Shown here piece by piece: positions 13,758 through 41,458 of a stretch of 64,000 bases of DNA. Under the pieces are notes generated by a model. It worked only from the letters and a program-made list of their open reading frames with translations. It was not told the origin of the DNA and did not search any database. Every line of letters begins with the position of its first letter. Positions within the stretch are counted from its first letter, which is position 1. The DNA is from Tyto alba. Taxonomy: Eukaryota > Chordata > Aves > Strigiformes > Tytonidae. The translations under genes were made by a program, and so were the position numbers. The DNA lies in NCBI RefSeq assembly GCF_018691265.1, contig NW_024881282.1, forward strand, positions 56,216,227 to 56,280,226, given 5' to 3'.

Positions 13758-15448
13758 GTAGAGCAAATCAAAACCAAAGCAATAGAGAAGCAGCAAAAGG
13801 TGTTTAAAACTGACCAGGCAAATAAGAAATGAATGCTTGCTTTCCTTTGAAGCTCTTAGCTAATTTATGAGAATTGATTTTTAAGACTCTTGATTTACTT
13901 AGATAACATTTCTGTAAATAAATGAATTTGTGAAAGGAGGCTTTGCATTTTAATTGTTTATTTCGGTGACAATACTTACTTCATTTTGAAATAGCTGTGC
14001 AGACAATAATATTATAAAGTCAGTGTCATGAAGATGAAGAATCTGGCAAAATCTGCTAAATCAGATACCATGGTGGAGCTTACAAATCTTCATACTGCAA
14101 AACCGATGCAAACGTTGATCATATCTGTGACCTGGCATTATCTGCCAGATCGTTGTCCATTCACTCAATGACCTAACTGCAGACTGAACAGAAATCAATA
14201 ATGTTGTGAAATCAGATGCCAAAAATTTCATCATTTTCTAATCACTGCTGAAAACCATTACTTAATAAATGATGTATAACAGTACCCTATACTTGAAGAG
14301 AAAAATAGTTCTATAGGGATAAATAACTTCCCTCTAATAATAGGTGGATCTCTTTTGCAACCAGTATTTCCATTTTAATGCCATAGTTTAAGAAAAATCT
14401 CTTCTGTTCATCCAAATGCCACAGGAGGCAGCAAAACCATTGCTGCATTGAAGCCAAGTTTAAGGAACACTGTAGAGCTAAGAGATTTTTCATGTATGTA
14501 AACGAAAGGGGAAAACATCAATTTTAACTAAAGGGAAGGAGAAAGAAACAGAGAGCTTTTTGGTTACTTCTAAACTTACAAAATTCCTCTGCAGGGAAAG
14601 GAAGCTGGGCAAGTCGTGATGGGTTTGGAGGCCTAAAACTGGGTTTAAGAACCAAATTCAAAACTCTGAAGCAGAAAGCATTAAATCCCAGGGAAGCTAA
14701 AGCAGATGAACTTTGGTGTTTCTCCTCCAATATCATGGGCTAATAATCTTCTGGCAGGGCCCAGGCCTGCCTGACCTTGGTGGTTGTGCTCTGTCACACC
14801 ATCACTGCCCCGGTGCCTGGCCATCACCCAGGAGCAGCCGTCCAGCTAGCACGAACCCCTCCAGGGGTGCAACGGAGCACCCATCTACCAGCCCTGGAAG
14901 TGGGCTTGTGCATGGTACAGTGTGCAGCTGTAGCCAGTGTTTTATTCTAAACAGAGCCAGCTAGTGCATCCCCCTTTTTCTAAATAACATCTCGCAGGTC
15001 AAGCAGCAACCCAAGAGGTGCAGGACTACCCCATTCCCTCTTCAGATAAAGGGGTGGCAGCCCTTTCCCTCTTGTTACTCATGGGGAGCACGTGCTACCA
15101 GTACCTCAATATCTTCCCAGACCCTTCAGTACCTGCAACATTGGGAAGACATGGATTTCCACCAATTAAGGACCAGCTCTGCCGAGTTCTGTTGAAGTTC
15201 ATAGGCATCATTTGTTGTAATTACTATTATTAGTTTTTGCAGGATTCAAACCTAATACCAAGCCTGTTTCATGGGTCTCATCCTGCCCACATTTATGCCA
15301 ATGGCTTTCAGCTTATGGCTTGCAGACCCCTTGAGCTCTACTAACTGCTCCCTCTAAAGTGACAACTGCAAGAAGCCAGGTTCTCAACAGATTTAATTGT
15401 GCCACCTGAGGCTTTGCACCTCCATCAGAAGACTTTTAGGAATTCACA

Positions 15449-15453
<5 letters not shown>

Positions 15454-15481
<28 letters not shown>
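15454..15481. repeat. Poly(A), 28 A, followed by a second A-rich run
   Basis: A 28-A run, then CAG, then nine A and TAAAATC. The compound shape could be a retroelement tail, but no element is recognisable 5' of it. Confidence 0.9.
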
Positions 15482-15482
<1 letters not shown>

Positions 15483-16629
15483 AGAAAAAAAAATAAAATC
15501 ACTGCTTTATGTAGTAATTCCACAGCCTCTTGAGATAATGCCCATAAATCAGATTACTTGTGTAAATGTTTGACAGCACAATGTCCAGATGATTCTTATT
15601 CTGTAACATGTATTTCCAGTCAATTTTTGCTCCCCTTTTCAAATTGTGTTTGCTGTGCTGCACAGACTTTCATCCTCAGCCTAATCTCTGTGTAATTTAA
15701 CTCATGGCAACTTTTCTGCTTACTTTTCCTCTGTTTCCCAACTCTTTGATGATCTGTATTTTTTGGACTGCCACTTCTGGAAAAGATGCTTCTCCAACAA
15801 GTCTTAAGCAGTGCACACAGAGGGGATTTTACCCTTTACCAGAACAGGACTAAACACAGTCATATTTGTCTGCCTGACTTTTATATCACAGATTTAAAAT
15901 AAGCATCAGGAATTGGAAGGATTTTATTTTTCAGACAAGGCAATGTCTGCATTTGAAGACAGATCTGTGAATGAAACCACAGTCGGGAGGGCTCCATTGG
16001 GGTTTTTTTATTATTATCTTTTTGTCTCCTGGAGTTATTCATATCCCAAGTGGGCAGAACCCCCCGGCCGCTGGAATGCAAGTACCGGCAGCTCTGCCCT
16101 GGTGCCCGAGTCACTTGTCCCCTCACACACACTCCCTGTGCGGCAGCTGAAAGGAGCAAACACAACCACTCTCTCTCGTAGGAAATGCACTGTGATATTG
16201 TTTTTCCTTTTCAGTTGGCTGGTCTGGGTGAATGTTTTTAGTAAGAAGCAAGGAAGCTGACTTCAATTTCTGTCACAGGGTCAGTTTTAACCTCCAGGAT
16301 TGGTATATAAAATTTACGTTTACATTTTAAGCACACGCACTCTAATATTTTGCTACTACAAATACATTTGTAGAATTTCTTAAGAACAACATGTGATCAT
16401 TAGCAGAGGATAGTGAAGGTCTGGTCATTAATCAAGGACCTATACATTCATAAATGTGAAATCAGGAAAAAATCTATCAAATAATTGCGTGTTTAGTGTC
16501 ACAAAGAACCAGACAGGGAAATTATTTGTTGCAGTATCTGATACTGTTACTAGACAGTGCTGGGCTGTGTTTAGCATGTGATATTTATGAAAAATGTAAT
16601 GGATCCAGCCAGTGTGCCTGATTGCAAGG

Positions 16630-16790
16630 TAGCAGGTAGAGTGCCAGGAATCTGCAATTCTGGTCCCAGGTGTGCCAGCAACATGATATCTGGTCCGTAC
16701 TTGCTCCCTTCACCCGTGTGCTCCTTTGCCTCCTCAGCTATGAAATGAAAATATAAAATGCATCAAGGAATATCTTTGGGAAGGTGTTTT
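16630..16790 (+). mobile_element. Possible ancient MIR-like SINE
   Basis: TCTGGTCCCAGGTGTGCCAG is followed by a block ending TTTGCCTCCTCAGCTATGAA and AATGAAAATATAAAATG. This follows the MIR core order (tRNA-like tail, CCTCAGTTTCCTCATCTGTAAAATG-like core). Similarity is imperfect and judged by eye. Confidence 0.45.
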
Positions 16791-17460
16791 CCTCTTTAAT
16801 CTGGGAATGAGCAAATGAATGTAAATGTGTATCTGCAGATGAGACTGTAACATAAAGCTGCTGATAACCCTGGAGGTGAAGGTCTCTCTGAACTCTGGTT
16901 TGTACAGTTTTCTTTGATCCATACAGAAAAGAGTTGAGCATTTATTCATATAATTTATAAAATACAGTAATTTTTCAGAGATGCTCACCTCTGTCAAATC
17001 CCAGTGAAAGGGCCAAATCTTCAAAACATTTAGATCTGTGACATTAGTCTTACAACAAATGATTCAAAGCACTGAGTGTTTCCCTTATGTTTTGAAGCAG
17101 TGGTAGGAAAACCCTGATATACTCATTTCATTTCTAACAGCAAGAACGCCCACATCACCACCTCCCAGAAATTCAAAAACAGCAGTTCAAGAAATTCTTT
17201 TCTGCTGGCTTTGTAATTTTGCCAGTTGCTGGACATCCATTGTGCGTCTGTTGGCCCCTGAACTTTTCACCATTTGAAGGAAGACAGAAGGGCCAAGTGC
17301 TGGCATAGAAAGGGGCATTATGCTTGCCCAGAATTTTCCCAGTCTGCAACAGTTTCCCTTCTTAATGCTATTACAAAGAACAAACACAAACCCAACGATT
17401 CACACTGCTTTATCCAATTTGGGGAAAACGCTAATGAGTTCTGTTGTGTTTTGTTTGCAG
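16791..17460. other. Intron sequence directly before the first coding exon
   Basis: Non-coding apart from the T/G-rich 3' splice site at its end (ATG-free in the last 20 bases). Several open frames cross the exon border and are shadows. Confidence 0.6.
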
Positions 17461-17570
17461 AACAGAGTGTTCTGGCAGTCCCGCATGGTAGAGAGGACCC
17501 GCAAGCAAACGGCGGGTGCTGTTTACCCTGAAGAAGCGAGTGTGTGTGCTGGAAAGCGCTGACCGCTCTA
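17461..17570 (+). other. SLC38A4: SLC38A4 5' UTR part of first coding exon
   Basis: A good 3' splice site (T/G-rich tract ending TTTGCAG at 17460) begins the exon, so transcription starts further upstream and at least one non-coding exon precedes this one. The 110-nt leader contains one upstream ATG at 17485, whose frame closes at 17562, eight bases before the main start. The main ATG (17571) has C at -3 and G at +4, a weak to moderate initiation context. Confidence 0.8.
17485..17562 (+). promoter_or_regulatory. Upstream ORF in the SLC38A4 leader (25 codons plus TGA)
   Basis: An ATG in the 5' UTR opens a 25-codon frame (MVERTRKQTAGAV...) ending in TGA at 17560-17562. It is out of frame with SLC38A4 and stops eight bases before its ATG. 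Both ATGs have C at -3 and G at +4. Such a frame would be expected to reduce initiation or to need reinitiation. Whether it is translated is inference; the frame itself is read directly from the sequence. Confidence 0.6.
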
Positions 17571-34016
<16,446 letters not shown>

Positions 34017-34603
34017 CCTGTGGAGACAAGCAAGTGCTTTTTATACCATAAATATTTGTATTGTGTGCTCCGAAGGACACTTAAATGGGACTGTTATTCC
34101 TACCTAGTAACTGCAGTATTTTGAAGACAGTTTCTGGTAAGGTCACTAGAACCCAATGGAGTCTACATCATCCTTTTCACTAAGGATCGCTATTTATGCA
34201 TTAGGAACCTGAGCTTAGCATTTCTGGCCAGGTGAAATGAAATGTGTGATGTGGATGCTTTCTATTTTCAAAACTAAAATAACTGTGTACATAGTCCTCA
34301 AAAATAGCTTGGTGTCACCCTTCTCAACCTCTCCCATCATGCTAATAACCACAGTTCCTAGAGCCCTGGAAAGGTAATGGCCTGAACATCAGCTAGTGCC
34401 TTGTTTTCTGTCTGAAGCTCCTGGGAGCGGCTGCCCAGCTCCAAGAGAAAGGGTACAGTTTCTGTAGGGGATCTGAAAGGTGACTGCTCCCTACCAACAT
34501 GTCTATCAGAAAGATGATGGCTTTGACAAGCTAGTGGACAAAACTGAGCATGAGATTTGTTCCCCAAATTCATCTCCCTTGGCAGGTGATGGCTGTTGTA
34601 CAA

Positions 34604-34609
34604 AATAAA
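34604..34609 (+). promoter_or_regulatory. Candidate proximal poly(A) signal AATAAA
   Basis: AATAAA about 0.59 kb after the stop. The downstream sequence is only weakly GT-rich (GCATGTGCTTG), so this is a possible minor proximal site. Confidence 0.3.
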
Positions 34610-35180
34610 GCTCTCTAGCACAGATCACAGGCATGTGCTTGAAGAACAGTTGAGTATTCACATTTCGTTGTTAAAGATGCCTGTGCTGGAAACGTCAGGC
34701 ATTTCTGCGGTGGGTTTTTTTTGGTTTTCTTTACTTTTTTAATTCTTGTGTGAGCTTGCATCACTGAACAAGTTGTATCCTCCATAGAAACTTGTCTTCC
34801 ATTCTCACGGGAATTTAAGGAGACCACAAGGTGTGCCAAAGCACCCTATCCAGTATTGTTCTGTACTTGTATATTTGATAAATGTTCAGTGCAGGAAACT
34901 GTAATTTGCTATATATAAAAATATATGTATTTATGTATCATAATTTTTTGTTTTCCTCCAGTTATAAAAATGTTACCCTGTGGTAAATGATTTTTGAAAT
35001 TTTTTTATGTGTCACTCTGGTTTCATAGCCACACACTTAATACTGTTTTGAAGAAAACATATTGGATTGGTGGGTTTGTAAAAGGTTCATTTTTATTCAG
35101 CAGTGTTTGAAATATACCTGTAGCAAGCCCTAACGGTTACCTGTGTAAAAACACATTCAGATGTTTACTACTTATGTTAC

Positions 35181-35186
35181 AATAAA
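35181..35186 (+). promoter_or_regulatory. Candidate poly(A) signal AATAAA
   Basis: AATAAA 1.17 kb after the stop is followed within 15-30 bases by T/G-containing sequence (ATGTTTTCCTCTTG), a plausible downstream element. This is the preferred candidate for a mid-length SLC38A4 transcript. Confidence 0.45.
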
Positions 35187-36488
35187 TTGCAAGATGTTTT
35201 CCTCTTGAGAATTTTTAATACATGCCTCAAAGATCTGTATTACCACTGTATACCATAAACTTAGGTAACTTGCTCAGTTGCTGTACCTTAGCTTGTCTAT
35301 GCATATGCTTGCATTCAACAACATATATAATTAAGGTATGCAAAGGAAAAGACATTACTGACAATCTCAAGTGTATCGTTATGCAGCTGTGCAAGACAGG
35401 AAAAAAAAAAAAAACAAACTTAAGTTCCATGTTATATGGATGCTTAATTAACACTCACTACCCTCCAGACTGTGATTTTGGCTGTGTTTTGGAGTACCCA
35501 CTACATATGCTCTCTGTACACACCAGGGAAAAATAGTCAGAGAAGTCTCGTTAACTCCATAACAGAGGGAATGAGTGGGAAGGTGCAACTGTTGGTTTTA
35601 ACACACTTACACAAATCCAGGCTCATGTAATTGGAGTTTTCATTTTCCAACTTAGCAATCTGTGAGTACACACTTGTGAGCTCAGAAAGCCATAAAACAC
35701 AGAAAAATTGTCTCTGCTCACTCCTCAGCTTTGCATTAAATTCTCTGTCTGTGTGTATGTATACAAGTGTATGAATATTTACAGGTAAACAAGAAAAGCC
35801 TATCAAATATATATTTCATGTCAACCGCTATCTTTCTGATCAGTATTTTATGCTCACTTGAGTACTGTATCCTCAATAGACTGGGTCATGCTTCCTCATC
35901 AATGCTAAGTCTGGCTTTGCATTTTTTAAAGGAAAAGGTGCCAATAATCTTTTGCTCTATTTTAAGCAGACTAATTCAAATAAGGCTGCATTATTACTGG
36001 AGACACCTTTAACACGGACTAGAGTTAATAGTAACACACCCACACACCTCTCTGTGACAATTACTGAGAGCTACATGTATGGAAAAACTGAACTATAACT
36101 GCATCTTTGCTTCAGAGCAAAAGCACATATAGCGACTGCAGCTGCATGTACAGATTTAGGAATTCATGTAGCCCACCGAAAATACAGACAACCTCAAGAA
36201 AAGTAAAAGAAAAGCTATGGAACAATGGCATAACTCACTTCCTTTTCACAGCACAAAACTGTCAGTGTTCAAAATAGAGGAAGAGAGCCTGTAACGTCCA
36301 TTTTTCAAGTCAAAATACGTTGGTCACAGCGATACGCATCTGCTGTGCATACTGGGAGTAAGGGTAGTATTGCACACTAACTTATTAGCACTGCTGGGAG
36401 TGGTGGATGTTGGAGTTTCTTGTTCATTTTGTAATGTTGACAGTAGGCCTTGTGAGGAGTTTTATTACAAAACCATCCATGGATGTAT

Positions 36489-36494
36489 AATAAA
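36489..36494 (+). promoter_or_regulatory. Candidate distal poly(A) signal AATAAA
   Basis: AATAAA followed by a T-rich tract (an eight-T run and TTCTGTTTT) 27-50 bases downstream, a good cleavage context. It would give a 3' UTR of about 2.5 kb. Another AATAAA lies at 36687, followed by CTGTTTTGTAT. Confidence 0.4.
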
Positions 36495-37389
36495 TACATT
36501 TTTCAAAGACTGTAGATCTTTTTTTTCTTCTGTTTTAGGCTAGCAGGGAAAGGAATTTTTTATAAAATCAAGCAGAGTCAAGCTGTTGGCCTTAACACAA
36601 GCATCACTAAAACTGCGTTCCCTTTTAAGAGAGAAAGTTGTGTATCCATGTATCTGCAGATGAACAAGATGGCAGCCCCTTCATATAATAAACCTTTTGC
36701 ATACCCTGTTTTGTATCTATTCATGGAGCTGCATAGACATCACTGGGTAGAGAATGGCTGGTGTTAAAAGTGAGGTTATCTCCAAGATACTGAATGCCTC
36801 GTTCTTTGGAGCGTGGGATTAACCGGGATACACAGTATAGCAGCTAAGTATAGTCACTATTAGGAGCGCACACCAGATGGTACCACTCTGTATAAATATT
36901 TCCTATCATTGCAGCTGTAGGTTTTCCTGCTGTTACATATTTGTCTGGTGTATAATCGCAGCCCAAAATATACTGGTCTACACGCCACTCCAGAACTGAT
37001 GAGCTCATGTGAGAACCACGCTGGCAGACCCAGCCAGCCGGCATTTGCAACTGACCACTAATGAGGGAGGCACTGCAGACCCAGACGCTTCCTTAACACC
37101 TGCAACGCAGACATCCTCCCCAATTTCCTCCTTCCCTTGTGGTTAGGTATCCTTAATTCCCTGCATCATCTCCTTTGCTCTGCCTTGGTGGTTCTTGAGT
37201 TATAAATTTCTTGTGGCGAGAGGTCATTTTAATTAAACAAAATTGTGGAAAGTGAATGAGGGAAGTTAAAGAAAAGGAAAAGGTACATCTTCAAGGATGA
37301 AAAAGAAAGCAATGAAAATGTATTAGAAACGTTAGCAGTCGTAGAAGTGTGTCATTAAATGGACATGACAAGAATGCCAGAAGTGATAT

Positions 37390-37413
37390 AAAAAAAAAAA
37401 AAAAAAAAAAAAA
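37390..37413. repeat. Poly(A), 24 A
   Basis: Pure A run downstream of the gene. AGAAGT occurs shortly before and directly after it, which might be a short target duplication or chance. Confidence 0.9.
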
Positions 37414-40400
37414 GAGAAGTAATGAATAAATATTTCAGCTCTGGATTTGGAAAGAGGCAGAAACAGGGACACTCATTAGAAGGCAAAGTCCTCTCTAGTC
37501 CATAAATAATCAAAGATGATGTTAAACAACATCTATCTGAAAGAAGGGCAGCAGGCCTTGATAAGTCACAAAGTAGCTAGCTCTGGTGTTAATTTTCAGT
37601 AAACAGTGGAGTGCCTGGCTAGTTCTCAATGGCTGACATCATAGTAATTACAGATAGCAATTACTCACTAAGACGTCTAGTTGGTACTATAGGTGGAAAA
37701 TTTTCTTCATTTTACTTCAAATTTCAATGGAAGTTTTACTGAAAATGTGCTATTGCAACAAAGTTCTGGTAGAGCCCAGGCAGACCCAAGAGGAAACCTG
37801 TCTGGTTTGCCATTAACCTGCTTGACAAAGTGCTGGGGGCTCCCCGGGGTTACAGCCTCTGGCCTCCACCTCCCCTGGAAGCTGGATGACCCAGGAGGAG
37901 GGTCTTCTCTAGGGCCAGCCCACTGGCACCCACCCCAGGTGCTTTGGCTGGGGGTCCAGGGTGAGCTCAGGGCTGCAGAGTTTCCTCCTGTGCAGCCTGA
38001 CCTCAGTGCTGAGGTGGCAATCCTGTCAATATTTCCATGGTATATTGTGCTGTCCAGTAGAATCCTGAAAAAAAGACCAAAAAAAAAAAAAACACCTGAA
38101 GAATGTTTTTGGTTAATTAAAACATCACTTACTGCAAACACTTAAAAGCTTGTGCCAAACCTGGGTGATAAAGACCGTTTTCTTAAGTGCATGGGAGATA
38201 TGAATCTGGAAAGGATCTCAAGTAACCTCCTATTCCACACCTGGGCTAGATAACAGTCTTAGGTTAGTGTTTGCAGGCAGCAGCACTGGCTCCAGCTGCT
38301 CGCTTCAGACATTTAGTAAAGTCCAGGGGAAAAAAAGTAAAAATTGCTCTGCTAATTGTTCTCACAATCACTGAAGCCTGCAAAGAGTTACTGTTTCCAG
38401 TTATGCAGGAGAAAACACTGATACCTCAGCACCCTCTGGACCCTGAGTTGCTGGGGGGCGTTCACAGTGCTGCAGAGCTGCTGCCTTCATCAGCAAAGTG
38501 TAACACTGAAAGGAGTTATGTCATGTGGAGCCTAAGTCCCCCTGCCCACCTGGTCAGCCGAGTTCTAAACCCAATGCACCACATAATGATAAATAGCTTT
38601 GGAAATCAAGACACTGTCTTAATTTTGCTACATAAAATGAGATGCAGACCTTGTTCTGTTACTAACAATGAAACAGAAGGTGTTTATCACCCAGCAGAAG
38701 CCAAACTAAACATGAAAGGACACTCACTTGGCCACAGCTCTCCAGGACACTTTGAAGTGGATGTTTCAAGTTCCACACGCTTAAATGGAAAGTGTTCACA
38801 GCATTCATTCACCTTTACATACAGTATGCACCTCTCCTGGAACATTTATCTTACAGCCTGGAAAAGTTAGCCTGTCCTCAGTAACAGATTGTCTACACAT
38901 AAATTATTACCTAGCTTTTTATGCTCAAAGGATCGTCTGTACCTCTTCTCATGGGGAAGCTCACTGATGGCCGGAAGCAATGTCTACATGCCATCAGCGT
39001 CAGCCTCCTTTTCCCTCCCTGACTGAGGTGAAACTTCTGCCTTTTCACCACAAAGCATCTGACACTTCCCACCCTTTCTTTCCGAGATGGCTGAGTTCAG
39101 ATTTTACACAAACAGTTCAAGCAATTGATCCAGATCCCAGATTGCCATGGTCAAACTAACCCAACAAACAGCTTCATGTGCTTCACGTAAATACAAGCTC
39201 ACACTAGGATCGACATTTCTCCTTTGAATCCCCACCTTTTTCATTTTCTATTAACCATATTCCCCTCAATCACTGAATAATATGAACTGACCAATGTAAG
39301 GGTACAAGCAATAAAATGTGAACCACAGGAGAAGAGGGCTTGCAGGGCATGCTGAGCATTGCCTTCTGGCACCATTGTACCAGACACATTTTATCTTCTT
39401 TAATTGGCAACCAGGGAGACAGGCAACTTTTTTGCCCTGTTGGACACAAAAAAAAACCCTGAGTTGTACAAGCAAGCATTTGAAGACAGTAACAGGCCAC
39501 CCTGAATGTCCATGCCTACCCACCTGTCTCAGAAGGCTGTGCCACACACTCCAGCCTCAGAGGCAGCTCAAAAGAACAGCTTTCTCTGGGAGCTTCAACT
39601 ACAAATTGCTTGTTGTAGTCCAGATTCCCCTCCCAAAACTAAAAATAGCTTTTCTGCAAACTTGTTTGGGGAGAAAAACAGCAAAGAACAGTGAAATGAA
39701 AAAAAACTTCTGAGTTTTTAAACATTATTACTGAGTGACTGGGGAGGAGATGGGAGACAATCACTTTGAGCCTCTGCAATACAACGTTCAGCATATGTGA
39801 AGAAGACCTGTGGTGTTTGTGCTCCCAGTTTCCATGTGCTGAGATTTCATCTGAACACTAGAAACTACTCCATCATTTTCTTTGATTCTTATATTCTGTC
39901 TATCTTCATCCTTTGATATTTGCTAGGGTCCACACTGGAGGTCTATGCTGATTACTACAGCTATCTAAACATTGTATTTTAAAAATCATCAGGGATTAAA
40001 AAATCACTAGTTATATCTGTCCCCCTAAGGAACAAGGAAGAAAAATTTTTATTTGCTCTGGTAAATTTACCAGTACATTCATGTTGGTATATAGCCATGC
40101 TGGTGAACAGAAGACAAGGGACAAACGTTCACCAGAATGACAGGTTCCACCAGCTGATCCTCACTTCAGATGGAAGATATGAAAACCTTTCTCTTTCAGT
40201 TGGAGTGTAGAAGGTGAGGAACTAGGAAAATACTAACTTTTCTTCAACATCTGCTTAAATATCACTCGTGTGCTGTGCTCTCCTCATTCCTGAACACAAA
40301 AGTATTTTGCTTATGACAGTTCTCATGGAAGGAGATGACCTGGAGAGTGCCGATGTGCAAATGAATTCACCAGAAAGATTGCTGCCACTTTGGGGAGACA

Positions 40401-40897
40401 TGGAATCTGTGATGGATAATACACTAACATATATCACTATAGCAACACTCACACTAATACACATTTGCACAAAAGTCCAAGCCCCAAGGGACTCATTTGA
40501 GCCTTCATGAAAAGTTTCAGCTCACCAATGAGAGAGCAGGAGCAATCCCGTGAGCTGGAGACAGCCAACACACCATATATTGTGTGAATTACTAGTCACT
40601 TGGGACTGAAACAAGTGACGGGAAACAGTTTCTGAGAAATCCAGCATCTGACTGAAACCATCCAGAACTAACTAAATAACAAACATATTCATAAAAATCC
40701 AGGCCTTCCTATTACTATGCACAGAGATCAGTAAATATGGAGTTTACCACTTGCTCTGAAGAGTTAGACCATCTCTGCTAAGGTATTCAGACTTAATACA
40801 CCATATGCCTAGTACAAGCTGGCATGAAGTTACTCTAGCAAAAACAAGTAGAAAAATTCACACACACCCGAAGATAAGTGGCAACCAAATCACAAGA

Positions 40898-40920
40898 AGG
40901 AACATATTAAATATGTTCCT
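40898..40920. repeat. 23-nt near-perfect palindrome
   Basis: Two 11-bp arms (AGGAACATATT and AATATGTTCCT) around a single central A pair perfectly. The ends GGAACA and TGTTCC resemble steroid-receptor half-sites, but their spacing (9) differs from the usual 3. Confidence 0.75.
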
Positions 40921-41378
40921 GAAATAATTTCCCTTCTGTTTTAAGGTTCCCTATATATTATCTTTTAATGGAAGAAAATTATGCAAGCACTAATACAGGT
41001 TAACTCTAAGCATGTGCTTTATTCTGTCACATCTGCCACCCCTGTATAAAATATCAGTTACAGCATAATCCTCTGGGCTTTTTTTCTGGGGTGTCTGATA
41101 TTTATTGAAATCATAAACACAAAATATGACGTCAAGCACCTGACATACTGAACAAAATGTGCAACATTTCTAGCTTCAGACTTAAAATCACCTCATATTT
41201 ACATTTATCCTGTACATAGAGAATTGAGGTGAATATCAAACAATACATTTGTATTCAGTTTCCACTGAACTACTGATAATATTGTGTCCTTTGACAGCAT
41301 TCTGCTCAGTTACTTGCAAAGTTCAAATAGATTTTAATCTCAATGAGGTAAAGTCCCAATCAGAAACCAGAAATGTAA

Positions 41379-41458
41379 AGTAGCAGTAGAAGCAGTAGTA
41401 GTAGCAGTAGTAGTAGTAGTAGTAGCAGTAGTAGTAGTAGTAATAGTAATAGTAGTAG
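41379..41458. repeat. (AGT)n trinucleotide microsatellite, interrupted
   Basis: About 80 bases of AGT/AGC/AAT-type triplets, mainly AGTAGTAGT with GCA and AAT interruptions. The minus strand reads as a tyrosine-rich frame, which is an artefact of the repeat. Confidence 0.9.

Larger units (their letters stand above)
13560..16625. other. 5' flank: no gene seen
   Basis: AT-rich between 13560 and 14300, with no repeat recognised there apart from T16; this part could be worth testing for conservation. It also holds the 28-A run. A frame at 15913-16260 (115 codons) resembles nothing known and overlaps an equally long antisense frame. Confidence 0.5.
34017..36510 (+). other. SLC38A4: SLC38A4 3' UTR (3' limit uncertain) and adjoining downstream sequence
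   Basis: AT-rich sequence follows the stop codon with no further coding signal. It includes a stretch of ATTTA/TATTTA-type elements near 34900-34940. Canonical AATAAA signals occur at 34604, 35181 and 36489, so the UTR could be about 0.6, 1.2 or 2.5 kb. Only transcript ends could decide. There is an A14 run at 35401-35414. Confidence 0.5.
36700..41370. other. Intergenic: no gene recognised
   Basis: Holds the A24 run, the palindrome at 40898 and the longest stop-free stretch of the window (38271-38870). That stretch opens at a non-ATG codon, resembles no known family and has no splice or promoter support. Otherwise nothing supported. Confidence 0.55.

Noticed and set aside
37693..38145. Overlapping plus- and minus-strand frames of about 150 codons
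   Set aside because: Both are open over the same GC-richer segment, neither resembles a known family, and there is no splice or promoter support. Mutual openness is common where stop codons are rare.
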